Positions 6,693 through 7,838 of a DNA stretch of 7,838 nucleotides are shown here, one piece after another. The position numbers and the translations under genes were made by a program. The notes beneath the pieces were generated by a model. That model did no database searches. It was given only the letters and a program-made list of their open reading frames with translations, and had not been told where the DNA came from. This stretch comes from Cyanobacteria bacterium UBA11372. GTDB lineage: Bacteria; Cyanobacteriota; Cyanobacteriia; Cyanobacteriales; Aerosakkonemataceae. The DNA lies in assembly GCA_003486675.1 (NCBI GenBank), contig DNGG01000464.1:1-7838 (forward strand). The letters are read 5' to 3'. Within the stretch, counting starts at the first letter, position 1. Each line of letters starts with the position of its first letter.

Positions 6693-6795
6693 CCAGCTAA
6701 AAGTCCTGAGTGCCAAGTCTCGGATGAGTCCGCTTTCAGAGGCACTCACTGCGGCAAGCAGTTAACGGCATTTCGGCACTCAGCACTTTTAGTGG
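6693..6795. repeat. Long imperfect inverted repeat with internal hairpins
   Basis: CTAAAAGTCCTGAGTGCC at 6697-6714 and GGCACTCAGCACTTTTAG at 6775-6792 pair at 17 of 18 positions; adding CCA at 6693 and TGG at 6793 lengthens the stem past one bulged base. The 60-base interior contains two further stems: CGGA/TCCG (6721-6732, loop TGAG) and ACTGC/GCAGT (6748-6762, loop GGCAA). The GCACTCA word recurs at 6743 and 6777. It may be a degenerate dispersed repeat or a structured RNA element; both strands fold equally well. Confidence 0.6.
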
Positions 6796-6805
6796 TAACC
6801 CTAAT

Positions 6806-6910
6806 CGGGACTTACGCAAGGGTGTTCCCAGAAACCGAGTTTCTTTGTAGATCTCTCGAAACCAAATCAACGATTTTTAAGAGAAACCCGGTTTCTTTGC
6901 GTAAGTCCTG
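6806..6910. mobile_element. MITE-like element with terminal inverted repeats and TSD
   Basis: The 105-bp unit begins CGGGACTTACGCAA and ends with the complement of CAGGACTTACGCAA, so the 14-bp ends match at 13 positions. It is flanked on both sides by CCTAAT (6800-6805 and 6911-6916), the signature of a 6-bp target-site duplication. Inside are two near-identical palindromic words, AGAAACCGAGTTTCTTTG near 6831 and AGAAACCCGGTTTCTTTG near 6882. It has no coding capacity, so movement would need a transposase supplied elsewhere. GGACTTACGCA ends are, as I recall, common in Oscillatoria-type genomes. Confidence 0.75.
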
Positions 6911-6980
6911 CCTAATGCAACAGCGTTGATTTTAATAACCTGCCAAAAATTGTCCATTAGACCCAGGTAAAAAAGAGGCA

Positions 6981-7463
6981 ATGAACGCAATTAAACCTGA
7001 GCAGAAAAGATTTTTACGTACTAAAGCTTGGCTGCTTTCAACATTGTTATCGGTTCCCTTGTTTGCTGCTTGTTCAAGTCCGAGACAGCAGTATGCACCA
7101 CCGCCGCCAGTTGATGATACCCGTGGTGGAAGAGTAGTCCCTCCTCCAGCAAATCAGCAACCTCAAGCGAGAAGGGGATTATCAACTGGTCAAACAGTGG
7201 CAATTTTGGCAGGCGCTGCTGCACTTTACTACCTCTACAACCAGCATAGGAACAGGCAAGGGGATGGCGCCCAAGGCAAGTATTACCTTTCTAAGAACGG
7301 GCGCGTCTACTATCGAGATGCCCAAGGAAGGGCGCACTGGGTAACGCCGCCGCGAGAAGGCATTCGAGTTCCAGTGGAAGAGGCAGAACGATATCGCGAC
7401 TTTCAAGGTTATAACGGAAGGACAGACGGGCGCGATTTAACCGATTTAGTGCCTGCACAGTAG
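6981..7463 (+). CDS. Putative lipoprotein with second hydrophobic segment, unknown function
   Basis: A 160-residue protein that I cannot place in a named family. It opens with a basic stretch, then LLSTLLSVPLFAAC, a lipoprotein signal whose lipobox LFAAC would place the lipid on Cys31. A Pro/Gln-rich, probably disordered linker (residues 32-66, including PPPPVDD and PPPANQQP) leads to a second hydrophobic segment, TVAILAGAAALYYLY (about 71-85). After it comes a polar C-terminal part with YYLSKNGRVYYRDAQGRAHW and a final Asp/Arg-rich tail. A lipid anchor and a second membrane segment together are somewhat unusual; either the first helix stays uncleaved or the second packs against the membrane. 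The ATG at 6981 follows AGAGG closely. The next gene starts 76 bases downstream on the same strand, separated by an octamer array that begins at the last base of this stop codon. Confidence 0.8.
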   Translation: MNAIKPEQKRFLRTKAWLLSTLLSVPLFAACSSPRQQYAPPPPVDDTRGGRVVPPPANQQPQARRGLSTGQTVAILAGAAALYYLYNQHRNRQGDGAQGKYYLSKNGRVYYRDAQGRAHWVTPPREGIRVPVEEAERYRDFQGYNGRTDGRDLTDLVPAQ

Positions 7464-7494
7464 CAGGTGAGCAGGTGAACGGGTGAGCGGGTGA
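7463..7494. repeat. Octamer tandem repeat (GCAGGTGA)4
   Basis: Units GCAGGTGA, GCAGGTGA, ACGGGTGA and GCGGGTGA run without a gap, beginning at the last G of the TAG stop of the upstream gene. It is the same family, inverted, as the octamers inside the hydrolase at 5093-5124. It lies between two genes likely read together, so it is part of the transcript. Confidence 0.85.
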
Positions 7495-7528
7495 GAATGA
7501 CCCATCGCCCAAGACCAAGTACCAAATC

Positions 7529-7533
7529 AGGAG
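7529..7533 (+). promoter_or_regulatory. Ribosome binding site of the repeat-protein gene
   Basis: AGGAG stands six bases before the ATG at 7540. This supports a real gene start where the frame runs off the window. Confidence 0.8.
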
Positions 7534-7539
7534 ATCGTT

Positions 7540-7838
7540 ATGGTTGATAGATTTTTGCGAGATATCCAAGATGCTTTTCTCGGTAATAAGGAAGAGGAAA
7601 GCGATCGCGACAGAGACTACGATCGTCGAGTCCGTCCAGCCAGCGAAGATCCCTACGGCGACCCCGCAGAAGGCTATTACGGTGATGTGCGTCCAGCCAG
7701 CGAAGACCCCTACGGCGACCCCGCCCAAGGCTATTACGGCGATGTGCGTCCAGCCAGCGAAGACCCCTACGGCGACCCCGCTGACTACGGCTACGGGCCA
7801 TTTGGCGATGTGCGTCCGGCGAGCGAAGACCCCTACGG
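7540..7838 (+). CDS. Tandem-repeat acidic protein, 5' part only
   Basis: The frame opens at an ATG with a good ribosome binding site and is still open at the window end after 99 codons, so only the N-terminal part is seen. Residues 1-20 (MVDRFLRDIQDAFLGNKEEE) look like a short amphipathic helix. An Asp/Arg-rich linker (SDRDRDYDRR) follows, and from residue 31 tandem units start with VRPASEDPYGDPA. Units one and two are 19 residues ending GYYGD, unit three is 22 residues, and unit four is cut. The composition (Asp, Tyr, Gly, Pro, no Cys) suggests an extended or disordered acidic protein; no signal peptide or membrane segment is visible. I do not recognise the family. It probably shares a transcript with the lipoprotein-like gene 76 bases upstream, which hints at a linked role but proves nothing. 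Confidence 0.8.
   Translation, partial: MVDRFLRDIQDAFLGNKEEESDRDRDYDRRVRPASEDPYGDPAEGYYGDVRPASEDPYGDPAQGYYGDVRPASEDPYGDPADYGYGPFGDVRPASEDPY
7630..7838 (+). repeat. 57-bp coding tandem repeat
   Basis: Units at 7630-7686 and 7687-7743 (57 bp each), 7744-7809 (66 bp) and a partial unit from 7810. The core that codes for RPASEDPYGDP is nearly identical at DNA level, including third positions (mostly GAC CCC TAC GGC). This points to recent duplication or ongoing homogenisation. The array continues past the window. Confidence 0.9.

Larger units (their letters stand above)
6476..6980. other. 505-bp divergent intergenic region
   Basis: This gap separates the hydrolase (-) from the lipoprotein-like gene (+) and should carry promoters for both. 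From the hydrolase side it holds a purine tract AGAGAGAGGGAGA (ribosome binding), a tandem 9-mer at 6504-6521, an unremarkable stretch to about 6690, a long imperfect hairpin at 6693-6795, and a MITE-like element at 6806-6910. The 70 bases before the next gene contain no clear promoter. A 66-codon frame on the - strand (6545-6745) is not convincing as a gene. Confidence 0.7.

Noticed and set aside
6545..6745. A 66-codon frame on the - strand in the divergent gap
   Set aside because: It has no ribosome binding site, overlaps the arm of a long hairpin, shows no domain-like pattern and lies in repeat-rich DNA; more likely chance.
6715..6760. Hammerhead-ribozyme-like words (GGATGAGTCCG) in the hairpin interior
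   Set aside because: The core CUGANGA is not present (CGGATGA instead) and no GAAA follows in the needed position on either strand.
7291..7801. Long antisense frames opposite the lipoprotein and repeat-protein genes
   Set aside because: They are open because the + strand repeat has no complementary stops. Their Arg/Gly/Leu-rich products mirror the repeat, and the + strand gene has a proper ribosome binding site.
7630..7838. Regular 57-bp repeats as a CRISPR array
   Set aside because: The units are contiguous, in frame and coding, with no unique spacers.

Overview
The window looks like chromosomal DNA from a filamentous cyanobacterium, perhaps of the Microcoleus/Oscillatoria type. That placement is an inference from sequence style. 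Six copies of the HIP1 octamer GCGATCGC occur in 7.8 kb (starting at 1768, 1906, 3009, 3846, 5189 and 7601). Heptamer and octamer tandem repeats typical of such genomes are present, and short palindromic repeats fill nearly every gap between genes.

Layout from left to right: (1) A small membrane-anchored protein of unknown function on the + strand (109-534). (2) A convergent gap filled with a GC-rich inverted repeat (541-643). (3) A small exported protein on the - strand (644-988). (4) A two-part heptamer array (1077-1178) that runs into the 3' end of the next gene. (5) A large multi-PAS sensor histidine kinase on the - strand (1163-3910). (6) A short gap with an AAACCGGGTTT palindrome. (7) A family 31 glycoside hydrolase, probably an alpha-glucosidase, on the - strand (4049-6475). 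(8) A 505-bp divergent gap holding a tandem 9-mer, a long imperfect hairpin and a 105-bp MITE-like element with target-site duplication. (9) A lipoprotein-like protein on the + strand (6981-7463). (10) An octamer array. (11) The start of a gene encoding a 19-residue tandem repeat protein, cut off by the window end (7540-7838).

The - strand genes (hydrolase, kinase, exported protein) lie head to tail, but gaps of 138 to 174 bp with repeats between them argue against a tight operon. The kinase has no response regulator in the window, so its target cannot be read from context. The two + strand genes at the right are 76 bp apart and may be co-transcribed.

The most interesting theme is repeat invasion of coding sequence. 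Three different short repeat families appear inside open frames without breaking them: a palindrome in the kinase ATPase domain, a C6/G6 hairpin in the N-terminal part of the hydrolase, and octamers between the two catalytic aspartates of the hydrolase. A fourth family, the heptamer array, supplies the last residues and stop codon of the kinase. I did not find a CRISPR array, tRNA, rRNA, complete insertion sequence, or a recognisable defence or biosynthetic system.
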